Shown here piece by piece: positions 11,755 through 22,986 of a stretch of 64,000 nt of DNA. The stretch lies in the NCBI GenBank assembly GCA_026168455.1, contig CM047428.1:37662121-37726120 (forward strand), written 5' to 3'. The notes under the pieces were generated by a model. The model was not told the DNA's origin, made no database searches, and saw nothing but the letters and a program-made list of their open reading frames with translations. Position 1 is the first letter of the stretch; the number at the start of each line of letters is the position of its first letter. Source of the DNA: Theocolax elegans (taxonomy: Eukaryota > Arthropoda > Insecta > Hymenoptera > Cerocephalidae). The translations under genes were made by a program, and so were the position numbers.

Positions 11755-14249
11755 TATGACAAGGTGATTTAACACTTGTCACAAGAGGTGAAAAGAGATA
11801 GTAAAAAGGCATTAGCGTAGCCTTTCCCCCTTAGTAAATCTACCTACCCGGATACCGTACACACACAAATCTATTGTAATCTACCCAGCACCCTAACTAC
11901 CATGAATAAATAATCCACATCCCTACCCCAGTTCCCCGCAATCCAGCACCAGGACATGTATACTATGACTGTCCTAGAGTATTTGCTGCCCTGCAAGCCC
12001 TCGTCATCTAAGCTTCACAGTTAGTCGTTTTCCCTTGTCGGCGATGGTACCTAAAGCTTCCCCGATGCGTTCGAAAAGTGAAACTCTCTGAGAGCCTCCT
12101 ATGGCATCGATTAACCTCGATGAGGGGCCACTAATGGTAAGTGTACCGAAACTCATTACGAGGGCCCACCGCCTTGCGACGGCTAGCCTAGAGTCGTAAT
12201 TCTCGGTAGTAATGCGGCGGTGTTTAGCTCCCCGCCGTCTTCCGCTTTCGAACATAAGCGGCATCCGGGTCAACTTCGCTTCACCCGTCAAGCTTACTTG
12301 CAACCACACACCCCGCAGAGTCCAACCCAATACTGGGGACACGCTGGCGTTTCACTTTCGACTCAGAGGTACGCCAACGTATGGTTCGGTTCCCAGTCCC
12401 TGCGTACCAGAGTAAAGTCATCCTGGTCCAACTGTCGATATGCCGAAACACATCTTCCTATTACTCCCCGGATCCCCGGGGAGGTTTTGCGGTAGGTGGC
12501 CTAGCGTTCGAATGTTCGTGAAGGGTAAAAAGCATTCGTCACTCCCTTCACGAACCCTCTAAGGGATACCGTTCAAAAATCCCCTGAAAGAGAAAAAAGC
12601 GTACAAACCAAAAGGCTTGTACGCTATGGCTTATGAAGGATAAAGCGTTCGACAATCCTTCCACAAGCCTTCCAAGGGATACCATTCGAAAAATCCCTTG
12701 AAATAGAGAAAAATCGCGTACAAACTTTTGTTTGTACGCGATGGTGTTTTTAACATCTCACTCAACGCAAAGTCTTCAGTTCGGAAGTGTATCACAACTC
12801 GACTTACTGACTTTATACGAAGAGAATTTTGATGAAAGGGACACCCTTCTGTGAGACATCCCAGCAACTTTCGTCTGGATGAGAAAGTACTTCGGTCCGG
12901 ATGTGCCCCAAGGCAGACCTCGAAAGGCCCACCTCAGTATTTTGACGCTGCACGTAGTACACCCCGAAGGATGTCTACTTTAATTTAGCGGCCGTCCCTT
13001 CATCCCTAGGTAGAGTCTCCCTTGACGAAGTCGCCCAGATAGAATAATCGTTAACGGCATATCTCCGATAACTAAGCGTGTTAGTAACCAAGAAATATCG
13101 CATGTTAAACAGTTGATCGCCGGCACAGGCTCGACGAAACAACTCGATTTCGAGGCGCACTAGTGGCAATCCTCTTCCTCCACTATCGTAGGAGGTATAT
13201 ATCGGACTCTCGGAATTGGGGGCCGAGTCACTCACCCTCACCCAACTCAGGAAATCTGAGAGCGGGTTTCTAGAAGTAGCTAGCTGAATGATTTGCATCG
13301 GGTACAAAACCTCAGGAGTGACAGCAGGTATCAATGGAAGACGATCGCCCACTGGAACCTCGTGCAGAATTCCTGTGAAAAAATAATAAGTGAGACAAAG
13401 CACATTATTAGGGAAAAGGATAACCAGGAAGGAGAAGATAGGACAGCAAAATAAAACAAAAGAATTGTCAACAGGAATTGACACTAATTTTCCCAACTTT
13501 AAATAAAATAAACAGATAATAATAAACTCCTACGGCTTAACGAATTACCTGTAACAATTCCTCGGGATCCCGGGGCTCTAGCTCCAGGTCAATCCCACGG
13601 CAGGCCAGTGTTGGAGGAGATCCACTACGTCGGCAGTAGTCGATTGAATCGTCTTCTTGACAGCTGGAAGAGAGACGCAGTCGTACGAAGACGGCCGATC
13701 GCACGGACGAACTCTCGCTTCGTACCGATAGCAGCGCAAGGCGCATGCGAGCGCGGACGAAACGAGCCGAGTGCCGACGGAGAACAGAGCTCGGTGAACT
13801 ACGGTCGAGAGTGTGTGGTTGCGGCGTACATTAAAGCTTTCACTGGCTGTTATTACGATTCCTTATTAAATCTTGGTGTGAGAGCAGAGCGTGGCAAGCG
13901 AGTAGAGACTTTATCAATCGGCTGCAGTTTCGAAAGGTGAGTGCGTATGGTGCACTTTCCCCTTTTCTTCAATTAGTCGCGAATTCCCGGCCCGCCCGCG
14001 TGTGTGTGCGCGTATTATTCCCCGCCATCTTACTGTTTTTGACTCTCTCCCGCGTTTCCCCTCTTTTCCATGCGCTACGCTAAGTGATTGCTTTACACTA
14101 ATTAATTATTCGAGATTAGCAAGCGACTGGTGCCCGAATCCAGTTATAAGTCATTTTGTTATTTCTAAATAAATCTTATCACTAGTTTTCTAAGCTCCCC
14201 GCGTATTTATTGAGAAGTCCCGCACCCTGATCCCCAGTGCGGTGTGATA
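11755..14249. mobile_element. LTR-type element (2.5 kb), CCTACCTACCC family
   Basis: It starts TATGACAAGG and ends GTGTGATA, flanked by TTAT on both sides (11751-11754 and 14250-14253). Near the right end it carries GCACCCTGATCCCCAGTGC, also found at the end of the solo LTR at 41939-42781. Near the left end it has the same kind of C-rich CTACCTACCC block as the copies at 28191 and 41939. The other two copies are 0.84 and 1.04 kb, so this one either carries extra internal sequence or is a longer variant. Several minus-strand open frames (12004-12342, 12975-13496, 13537-13746) look moderately protein-like but match no family I recognise. Confidence 0.65.
12514..12743. repeat. Duplicated three-hairpin module
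   Basis: Two tandem units of about 115 bp each hold three hairpins in the same order. In unit 1, GTTCGTGAAGGG pairs with CCCTTCACGAAC, GGGAT with ATCCC, and AGCGTACAA with TTGTACGCT. In unit 2, GAAGGAT pairs with ATCCTTC, CAAGGGAT with ATCCCTTG, and ATCGCGTACAAAC with GTTTGTACGCGAT. Loops are similar between units (AGCATTCG/AGCGTTCG; CCGTTCAAAA/CCATTCGAAAA). Stem bases differ between units but pairing is kept, which suggests selection on structure. Confidence 0.75.
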
Positions 14250-14253
14250 TTAT

Positions 14254-14611
14254 ATACAAATATGTTGGAGTATATCGGAATAAATATAAACGGAATAAAC
14301 AAAGCTATGGTAATAGTGGTAAAATTAATTATCGTTTAAATTTTGAATATTTAATATATAATATAAATTAATATTTATTATAATAAAGTAGAATTTGCGA
14401 TTCAATTATATATATATATATATATTAACTGAAAAACTTGTTTCTTAATTTTAATTAAAAATATTTAGTTTCTATTAGTTTAATTAAATTTTTGTCTATT
14501 TTTTTTATATCTATAACATTATCTATTCTATTAATTAATTAAAGATTACCTGGTCCTTTGTTTATTCTTCGTTCCACAATTATAGCCATTTACGTGAAGA
14601 CCGGCCATGAA

Positions 14612-14694
<83 letters not shown>

Positions 14695-15630
14695 AACCTC
14701 AATAATCCTGAAAACAAATTAATAATAAACAAATAGAAAATTATGAGCATTTAATTAATTGTAGGATATAATATTATTAAATTATATTCTATTATTAAAA
14801 AATAGTATTACTTCACTTACGCGTAAAAATATACGGAACACAGTTTTTTCCCCGTACAACGATGACAACAGTGCACACACTATCTAAAATCTTTAAGTAA
14901 ACAATGACGACATTTTGTTTATTGATTACCGTTGCCATGACGATATTAGCGGAAAATATTTGAAAGAGGCGCAAAGCTTTTTGTGCCAGCTCCATGCCGT
15001 GATGGTCACTTGATACATATCGGCTCCTCTAAACCGATTTTAACTAATTTGTGCGAGGAAACATGCAAATATGGAGCGTGTTACTTCCTACATTCTTAAG
15101 ACATATTAATGCAGGTCATCAATGCTTCGTATCGTAAATTACTTATTTTCAAATCGATAATTACGCAGGTAATTTTTAAATATTTCAATACTTACAGTTA
15201 TCTCTGGCAATCAGTTTAGTAATCATTTCATATTTATAAGGTAAATCAATTTTAAATTCTTTTTGGCTTTTGATTGGTGGGAACACTAGAAAATCTTAGC
15301 TTTCTCATTGATGGAAGCTTTGACGCTTGGGAACAATGATCATGACTCGATCGTTTCATAACACGTACACATAAGGCTCTCAGATTTTTATTAATATAAT
15401 TTATACAAAACATTTATATTGAAATCTTAAGGCAGATAATGATTCAGAAAGAATGCGCGCTTCAAATGATACAAAAATTTTTATCATTTGTGCTTATTTT
15501 CATTCATTATTCAGAGCAAATTAAAATATGTTTGTAAAGCGTTTATTAATAGGGACATTTACCTTAATTAACTTATTTATCTTATGTATTGCACAAATTT
15601 ATTGCAGAAAAACACTTCAAAATTTTTTTT
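14254..15630. other. AT-rich spacer with a long CT microsatellite
   Basis: A (CT)n run covers 14618-14688. Otherwise AT-rich with no recognised gene. Confidence 0.6.
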
Positions 15631-15708
15631 GCCCTACCGGGAATCGAACACCGTGCGCACGCATGACAAGCAAAAAACCTAACCATTACGCTAACGCAAC
15701 GCTTGCCT
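15631..15708 (-). repeat. tRNA-Asp-like sequence (pseudogene or SINE head)
   Basis: On the minus strand there is an A-box-like block (TTAGCGTAATGGTTAGG), an anticodon-loop-like CTTGTCATG (GTC, Asp) and a B box (GTTCGATTCCCGG). The T stem and acceptor do not pair well, so a functional tRNA is unlikely. A degenerate tRNA or the head of a tRNA-derived SINE fits better. A related sequence lies at 22896-22960. Confidence 0.6.
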
Positions 15709-16553
15709 ACAAATTTTCGAAATTTGTATATAATGATTTCCTGCTAATTAAAATTTTTATAACCAACCTGTTTAATAAAATTACAAAAGTGCTTAGAATA
15801 CAATTTTTTAAATTATATTTTATTATAGTTTGTGACGTATACAATTTTATACCACATATTACATACCTGGAATTACAAGTGTCGGAAAACCTAAAGAGAC
15901 GCGCCTTGCTCTCTTTAGAGCACCTTAATATGTTAGTTTATTATTAATTTTTGTTGCGTGTGTTTGAGGCAAAATACTGAGATGCACACCTTGCCATCTC
16001 AATAGCAGCTCATAATATATTTATGTGGAGGTAAGTGTAGGGTTTTGACTCTTCCCCTAATCAAGAAAAGAAAAGAAAAGAAATAAGTTTAGAAAATAGA
16101 ATTCATTACCAATGTAAGTGTATTATGCCAAGGAAGTGTACAATACGCAATGTTGATGTCTCTACGAAGCTTATAATGATAGAAATGTTTTACAACATTT
16201 ACAAAAATGAAACTCTTAATACTACCAAGCAAGTGGACCACGCACAATGCTGGTATCACTACGAAGTAATATTGAGTTTGTGAAGAGTTCGCCTTTTCTT
16301 GATATCTTCTATCCTTATATTAACTTAAATACTATTCTTACTTGCTAGTTTATAATATCTTATCAAGTCCCTCTATCGGTTTTACCTATAAAGTAAAGAT
16401 TTACATTAATAATAAATAATAATATTTAAGTAAGTATTATTAATTATTTATAAATTTTACAACTTTTACAAAAATGCTTTAAATTTACTAATAATTTGTC
16501 TAAAATTTCATTTTATACAAAAAATATAAATAAAATTAAATTATTTATGGTTC
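15709..16553. other. Spacer before the Tnp2-BEN element
   Basis: AT-rich. A block containing 'caagcaagtggaccacgcac' at about 16226 partly repeats an earlier one at about 16130. No gene recognised. Confidence 0.45.
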
Positions 16554-16724
16554 CCCGCGTAAAAATCGAAACCATTGGCAATATATTTGCAATATATTGG
16601 CCATACCCATTGCAGACATATTGCAAATATTTGGCACAAATAATTGCAAAAATATTGCCAATATTGCGCCAAAAAGCATCCTGCGCAATGTCACCGATAT
16701 TTTGGCAATGGTTTCCAAGTTTTT
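16554..16724 (+). repeat. Left terminal inverted repeat of the Tnp2-BEN element
   Basis: 171 bp. Sub-terminal copies of AATATATTGC-like motifs in both orientations make it internally repetitive, as expected where a transposase or accessory protein binds an array of sites. Confidence 0.9.
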
Positions 16725-16881
16725 TTTATAAAGTTTGTAACTTTTCTATTTTAGATATTTAAAATTAATTAAGTAACTTCAAATATGTATATTATAACTT
16801 TTAATGCTTATTAGATTTAATATTTATACGCTATTAACTATTTAAATAAATGCTCTTTTTTATGGTATTGTTCAACAAATT

Positions 16882-19800
16882 TTATTCACAGTCTTTAGAA
16901 TTAACAGGATCAACTACGTAACAAGTATTTTTACAATTTGACGAAATATGGCAGCATACGTACATTAAATCTACTACATCAACAATAATTATTCTATTAT
17001 CTTGCTTTGTACACTTATTAATAAAATACAATGACTGCTCTTCTATATTTACAATGAAAGGATTTGTTGAAATATATGGTTTAATAAGTGCATAACTTTT
17101 ACCCTGACAAGAGCAAGTTACTTGACAATCGCAATTAGTAATGCGTATAAATTGATAAATACTTCCAACGTATGAATGAGTACCAACTGCGTATTTAACA
17201 AAATAAGATTCGGTTTTTTTATTTCCTTGGTACATTTCCGAAGTAAATAACTGTCTACGTTTATATAGTTTTTTAAAATAAAATGCATTTGATCCTCGAA
17301 GATTATATTCTTTTATAATTTCTTCAGCTTGTTGATTTTTTATTCTTGACGAGCTTCCAACTATGTACATAGAATTTTCGATCTTTCTTAATTTTAACGC
17401 CTTTTTAGGAGACATAAGTGCTTGGCAAAAGTTATGCGCATCAGAATTTCCCCTTAACCATTCGTGATGTAAGGTGTAGATTCTTATATAAATGCTTAAA
17501 TTACTCGCAATTTAAATATTTGGGCTATTACTGCTATAAACAAAGCGTTTAATTTTTCCATTTAAATCTTCTAACGGAAAACAGGAGGTTGTCCACAGAG
17601 GGCCTAATCGTCTAACTACGGTAGGTAAATGAATAAGGGTGTGAACGTTGCTAGTCATATTTTGACAGCCGTAAAGGGGCTCAAATCTTAATAAAAATTC
17701 CTTGATTAGTTTTTCAGCTACATTGATTTTTTCAAGAGCAATTTCTTCTTCACATACCATGTAAACGGCTAACACGAGTAATTTATAATGTTTATAATAA
17801 TCATTAGGCAAAATATTCTCCAAAATAGGAACAGAAAAATAAAAAAACCAATTTTTAAATTCTGACGCTTTCCAAATATGAACGTGATCCTTAATCGATT
17901 TTGGCCGCCTAGCTACAAACGTTGGTGGTTTTATCAACTTTAATTTCGAGTCGACCAAATCTACTAACACTGATACATTGAATTTCTCAGTTTTATATTT
18001 TGGTTCGAACCACAATTCTAACAATTTTTTTACTACTCCTTCAAACACACAATGCATAACATCGACCGAGGTAGACGTAACGAAATTAAAGCAAATTTTT
18101 GATAACAACGTGGGGCCTTTTACACCACATATGGGAGTACGATTTTCGATCGCTTCTTTAGCAAACCTCAAAGTTTCGTCATTTGTACGTAGATACAATT
18201 CGCTTCTATAGGGGTACACGCGAGTTTTGCAGACAGTTACGCCGTCCTGCTTACAAACTTGGCACCCAAATTTACCATTATAGTGGTTCAATGCCATGAA
18301 TAACGCTTTGGCTGGAAAGTCACAAGTACCGCATATTATTAATCCCCGAACTGTTACAATTTTATTTAGGTCTTTAACTAATATTTCTACCCCCGTATAC
18401 AAACTTCTCAAAGCAGGCATAAGCGGCTCTAAAAATATATTTGGGTGTGGTTTTTTTTCCCCAAACCACAACGCCAATATTATTATATTCTCTAATTTGA
18501 AACGCTCCACGTATGGAAGCTCGAGAATTATTAAAACGAATGCCCATATAGAAAATTTAGAACTTTTATAAATCTGTATTCCGTCAGTATACCACATAAA
18601 AGAGAGTCGATACAAGTTACATACAAACTTATTAGGTTTCGATAGTTTTCTATAAATCGAACCGTCATAAATATCTTTTATTTTATTCATATTTTGATTA
18701 TTATTGAATGAAGCATTAACTTTCAATTTTTTATAAAATCCAGGGCGGCTAAAAAATGATTTTAACTGAAATAATAAAGGTATTTCAAGGAAGTAATTTC
18801 TTTACTTATCAACATTACAATTGCAAGAATTCCCATTGCTTAAAATTAAATTATCGTCAATTGCTTCGTCGTTATTAGTATATGTATCATCGTTTGAAAT
18901 CAAGAAATTGCAATCCGTACAGTAAAAATGTTTTTTTAAATTCTTGTTGCTCAACGTCATGAAAATATCTCTTAAATTTGAATATACTGACAGGACATTT
19001 GTTCGGTTTCGGTAAAATTAACGCGATAAATCTGAGAAAGTATTCTACATGAGTGTCTGGAAGACGCAGTTTCGATTTTAGTGCAGCAACGTATAAGATA
19101 AATTCTAAAACTTTCATCGACGCTCCAGCGTACAGCTCCTCGTTCATAGGTAACTCTTCTTTCGAGGTTTCATCTGTTTCACTGTCGCTCGATTGTGCGT
19201 CACTCCACTCGTCGAAATCGTCAAAATCATCTAATAGTAGTAGTAATAATAATAATAGTCAGATAAGTGCATAATTTGATTTAATTCGATTTTCATTATA
19301 ATTTACATATCAATAATAAGTATATCTGATTAAACGAAATGTTTCCATTAATTTAAATATCAAATTTATCAAATTCGTCAATTAAGTAATTTACAATAAA
19401 TAATATATAAAAAAATTAACAAATACAGTTACGAAAGTTTAATTATAATTTAAATCAAACTAATGATAAAATTTATGTGAAAGACGTGAATAATTAATTT
19501 CGAAAGTAAATCTAACCCTAGTAGAAAGATTAAGGATTTGTTGATTAATTTTGGGTTATGATAAAAACGTCACAATATCATTCTTTCATTATTGTCGACA
19601 AGAACAATTAATTTTTTTTATATTCTAGTTTTAATAAACTTTAATACTGACTGAGATTAGTAAAAAAAATCTCATTTCATAAAGTAAATCAACAAGAATT
19701 GTTTGTTTTCTATTACGGACTTCGTTGAATTATTTATGTACAATAAGTAATTAAATTAACCATGATTGCTGCAATTCTCATTTAATTCTTCAGTAACATT

Positions 19801-20402
19801 TTCATTTCCTATAGTCTCAGCCCCAAATTCTTCTTGAACTGTACAAGGGCTTCTGTATTCGAATTTTGCACTTTCGTTGTTTAGAATCTAAATCATGTAA
19901 TTGCGCATTATTAATTTGTATTAAAGCAAAAAATAATAGACTTGAATATTTTGAAAAATTGTTTTTGTATTCAGTACGATTTAATAAATTAAAGAAAATT
20001 TAGTGTCGATTAACAAAGTAGAAGTTTCCAAAACAGCTGTTTTGCTCCCTCTGTTTCAATTTTTAAAAAATACTACATAATGTTTCCATTATCGAAACCA
20101 TTTGAACAAGCTAAAATTTACTTTTTTTTTCTTTTACGTAATATACTATTAAGCAAGTTTACTCTTTTCTTTATTCTTTAAATTAATATATAAAAAAAGA
20201 AAAAAGGTATCTAAAATTGAATAATAACAATTAAATAAAATGTATTTAAAAGTATTATAACCTTACTTACGTTGCAGGTAATATTCGTAGTATCTGCTAC
20301 TATATTTTTAACAATTTCTATTTCACTTTCTGAAAAGATTCTATTTGATCGTTTTTTCAAACAATCTGAATAATCGTCAAAAAACACTGGGCGTTTTGAC
20401 AT
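16882..20402 (-). pseudogene. Tnp2-type (CACTA/EnSpm) transposase, degenerate
   Basis: This DDE transposase would cut the element's inverted repeats. The first exon (20402-20271) starts MSKRPVFFDD and ends at AAC|GTAAGT. The next coding block (about 19235 down to 18800) holds the acidic DDFDDFDEWSD leader, the ELYAGASMKVLEFIL helix typical of the family, and a Cys pair (FYCTDC) reached only after a shift in a run of As near 18926. The main block (18796-17512) has YTDGIQIY, the CDFPAKA box, GCQVCK, DVMHCVFEGVVK and a DUF4218-like tail (HTLIHLPTVVRRLGPLW, FPLEDLNG). The C-terminal block (17511-16882) ends in a Cys-rich segment (CDCQVTCSCQG). In-frame TAA codons lie near 18797 and at about 17512. 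With two nonsense codons and one frameshift, this copy should not make active enzyme. Confidence 0.88.
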
Positions 20403-20619
20403 TCTCTTAGCGAGTAAATAACTTTTTTAAGACATTGAGAATAATATTCCATTCACGCTGACAGTTCAAAATTGTAACCTTTCGATAAAAGACACTAGAA
20501 CAACGTGAAGTTAAACCATCACACATTGTCATAAGCATCGTTGTTCATATAGTGTGCTAACCAACCACGTAACCAATAAATGGTGTGTCAAAAAGAAGGC
20601 AACTCGGGTTTTCTTAACC
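20403..20619. promoter_or_regulatory. Divergent intergenic region between transposase and BEN gene
   Basis: About 217 bp separate the putative start codons of the minus-strand transposase and the plus-strand BEN gene. By position it should hold both promoters. No TATA box or initiator could be assigned with confidence. Confidence 0.4.
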
Positions 20620-22475
20620 ATGAACGTATTAGTTTTCTGGTTAAAATCTAAAAATACTAGTATAATTCCGGAAGAAGATCTACGACCAATAAAGGAAGTA
20701 GGTGAAACTACCGAAGCCTTTTATAAAAATAGAGTTTACAAGGCAAAAATCGTACAAAAAAGTTGTAAGTAAGAAGCTGATTTTTAATTAAAAATTCTTA
20801 ATCATAAAAATAAAATAAATCAAACAAGAATATGTATTTGAAAAGTAAATATATGTGTTTATATTAATTTTAGATGATAAGCAGTATTTAAATCACTTAC
20901 AAGTAAATACTGATGGCGAAATAGTAATTAAGGTTAAGAATCAAAAAAATTTACTAAATAAGAAGGCAGAATTAAAAACGATGATGAAAATTTCAAATTT
21001 AAATCCCGTTTTTGATGGGAGCGACTTATCCAGCTCTGATGTTGAAACGGAACAAGTAACTTCTATTAAGGTAAACTTAAATTGATAATCAAATGATATT
21101 AATTAAAGTATTATTTTTTAAAATATTTTAATAAAGTTAAAATGTAAGCAGACACAACAAGAAAAGCTAGTTGAAGTAGGTGAGCAACAGCAAGATTACG
21201 GCAAGGAAAATACACGTAAAAAAGAGTCAAAAATGCGATGCGAGCAATATCGAAAAAAGGAAGAGAGAAAAAACATCGATAATCGGCCAAAGGAACGAGA
21301 AAGAGAGCGACACCGAGAGGAAAAAGGACAACGTGTCGTACATGATAAAGGAGGGCCAGAAATTGTAGAAGAAATGGTGTTAGAATTAGAATCGGAGGAA
21401 GATCAAGAAAGCGAAGCAACGCAACAAATAAATCGTGAGAGAGAGCAAGATAGGGAGAATGAAACACAGCGTGAAGAGGATCGAGCAAGAGAGCGAGAAA
21501 TGGAAGAGAGGCTGCGAGAGCGAGAGCGGCAAGAAGATCGAGCGAGAGAGCGAGAAATAGAAGAGAGACTGCGAGAGCGAGAGCGAGAAGTCGAAGAAAG
21601 GCTGCGAGAGCGAGAGCGGGAAGGAGATCGAGCGAGAGAGCGAGAACGACAAGAAGAATTAAATCGAATTAGAGATCGTGAAATAGAACGAGAAGTAGAA
21701 GAGAGACTACGCATGCGAGAGCGGCTACGAGATCGCGAAGGAGAGCGAGAACCTAGGAGAATACGCGAAAGAGAGCAAGAAAGACAAGGCAGATATCACG
21801 ATAACGAAAGAGATAGACAGCGATCTAGATCGCCCCAAAGATCTTTAAATGGTGGAGATTCAAATAATGATGTAATTATTTTTTATAAATAATTTAATGC
21901 AATCTTGCACGCATATATTTACGCACGTACATGATGACAAGCATGTATGAATGCTACACACGCACACGCACACGCACGCGCATACGCACACGCGTACACA
22001 CAAACACACACAATTATGCAGATCATTTATAAAAAAATATATCTTCTATAATATAGACAGAGGAGGATCCTCTCGTGCTCTGTCGACAAGGAGGCAATGG
22101 TCGAGTACTACTGTGTGAAGCATGGAACGTGTGGATCGACAAGGCGCAGCTGACATACTTCCAACGCTGGAAGAAATATCCAAAAGAAATGACACGGAGG
22201 TTGTTGAAAACTCTAGTCGGAACACGGAACCTCAAAAATATGACGGCGAGAGGAAAATCCAAAAGACGAGACCAGATTCCAGAAGATATAATGAATGCTA
22301 CAGAATGTAATCAAAATTATTGAAATACTTATTTTAACTAATAGATTGGCACATGTTAAATATCTCAAATATTTCAGATTACGTAAATGAGAAGTGTTCG
22401 TCAAGTTTAACCCCATCGGAGTTTACAACGCTTGTAAATATGATGTGTGCTTCACTGCGAAACCCGAGACATTAA
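20620..22475 (+). CDS. BEN-domain protein encoded by the transposon (five exons)
   Basis: BEN domains bind DNA and recruit chromatin factors. Exons inferred from splice sites with matching phases: 20620-20764, 20873-21069, 21149-21871, 22057-22306 and 22378-22475. The predicted protein is about 470 residues. The N-terminus (MNVLVFWLKSKNTSIIPEED) is followed by a Lys-rich and Ser/Asp segment, then about 200 residues of Glu/Arg repeats (RERERE, EERLREREREVEERLRER), likely a long charged helix. The C-terminal BEN fold is read from MTRRLLKTLVGTRNLKNMTARG and IPEDIMNATE through YVNEKC to FTTLVNMMCASLR. All exons are open. The first in-frame ATG is 20620; no earlier ATG in frame was seen. It may bind the repeated motifs in the TIRs or regulate transposition, which is inference. 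Its intactness contrasts with the broken transposase next to it. Confidence 0.8.
21270..21830 (+). repeat. Glu/Arg-rich low-complexity coding repeat in BEN exon 3
   Basis: The coding strand is built of GAGAGCGAGA-like units that translate to ERERE/EERLRER repeats. It resembles single alpha-helix (ER/K) segments. Such sequence expands and contracts easily and also produces long antisense Ser/Leu-rich open frames that are artefacts. Confidence 0.85.
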
Positions 22476-22659
22476 CTTCTTTATTATTCATTTCAGTTTG
22501 TTGTATGTTAGCGTTTAATTGCGTTTAAAATAAATAAAATTTAAACTTTAGTTCTTATTCGTTGACTTATTTCATTAATAACAATAATATGTATATGCAT
22601 CCAATAATAATTATTAACTGTTTTGCATAAAATTTTTTAATAAATATATGTATATATAT

Positions 22660-22830
22660 AAAAACTTGGAAACCATTGCCAAAATATCGGCGACATTGCG
22701 CAGTATGCTTTTTGGCGCAATATTGGCAATATTTTTGCAATTGTTTGTGTCAAATATTTTCCATATGTCTGCAATGGGTATGGACAATATATTGCAAATA
22801 TATTGCCAATGGTTTCGATTTTTACGCGGG
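22660..22830 (-). repeat. Right terminal inverted repeat of the Tnp2-BEN element
   Basis: Reverse complement of 16554-16724 with few substitutions. It ends TTTTTACGCGGG. Confidence 0.9.
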
Positions 22831-22895
22831 TTTTATTAATTTTAATAATTTTACAACTAACTAATTTAATTTTATTAAATAAAAAAAAGTTTACC

Positions 22896-22960
22896 TTTGC
22901 CGGGATTCAAACTCGGTTATTTAGTATGACAAGCCTATACGTTAACCGTTACGCTACCAT
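22896..22960 (-). repeat. Second tRNA-Asp-like sequence
   Basis: The minus strand reads GGTAGCGTAACGGTTAACG (A-box-like), CTTGTCATAC (anticodon-loop-like, GTC) and GAGTTTGAATCCCGGC (B-box-like). It is degenerate like the copy at 15631 and begins 66 bp past the right TIR. Confidence 0.55.
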
Positions 22961-22986
22961 TTACTTAATTCTCACTATATATGTAT

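Larger units (their letters stand above)
16554..22830. mobile_element. CACTA/EnSpm-superfamily transposon with Tnp2 transposase and BEN gene
   Basis: Two terminal inverted repeats of equal length (171 bp; 16554-16724 and 22660-22830) pair with only a handful of mismatches. They start CCCGCGTAAAAATCG and contain many sub-repeats of the type ATTGCAAATAT/GGCAATAT. Between them lie a minus-strand Tnp2-type transposase and a plus-strand BEN-domain gene, diverging from about 20.4-20.6 kb. Total length is 6277 bp. The termini are CCC, not CACTA, so the superfamily call rests on the transposase. A target duplication is not clean (left flank TTC, right flank TTT), which fits an old insertion or one changed base in a 3-bp site. 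The divergent layout leaves about 220 bp as a shared promoter region. Confidence 0.88.

Noticed and set aside
12004..12342. 112-residue minus-strand ORF
   Set aside because: Moderately protein-like but without motif or start context, inside the same LTR-type element.
12850..12900. Possible hammerhead ribozyme core (CTGGATGAG...GAAAG)
   Set aside because: The invariant CTGATGA is not present and the required stems do not form.
12975..13496. 173-residue minus-strand ORF
   Set aside because: The C-terminal part looks protein-like and follows a plausible splice acceptor, but joining it to the 13537-13746 frame breaks the phase and no family is recognised. Left as an unproven possibility within the LTR-type element.
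15528..15947. 139-residue plus-strand ORF
   Set aside because: It crosses the tRNA-like sequence and AT-rich DNA; the PTGNRTPCARM part is the antisense of a tRNA B box.
21386..21714. Long antisense Ser/Leu/Arg-rich open frames
   Set aside because: They are the reverse complement of the Glu/Arg coding repeat in BEN exon 3 and arise from its composition.
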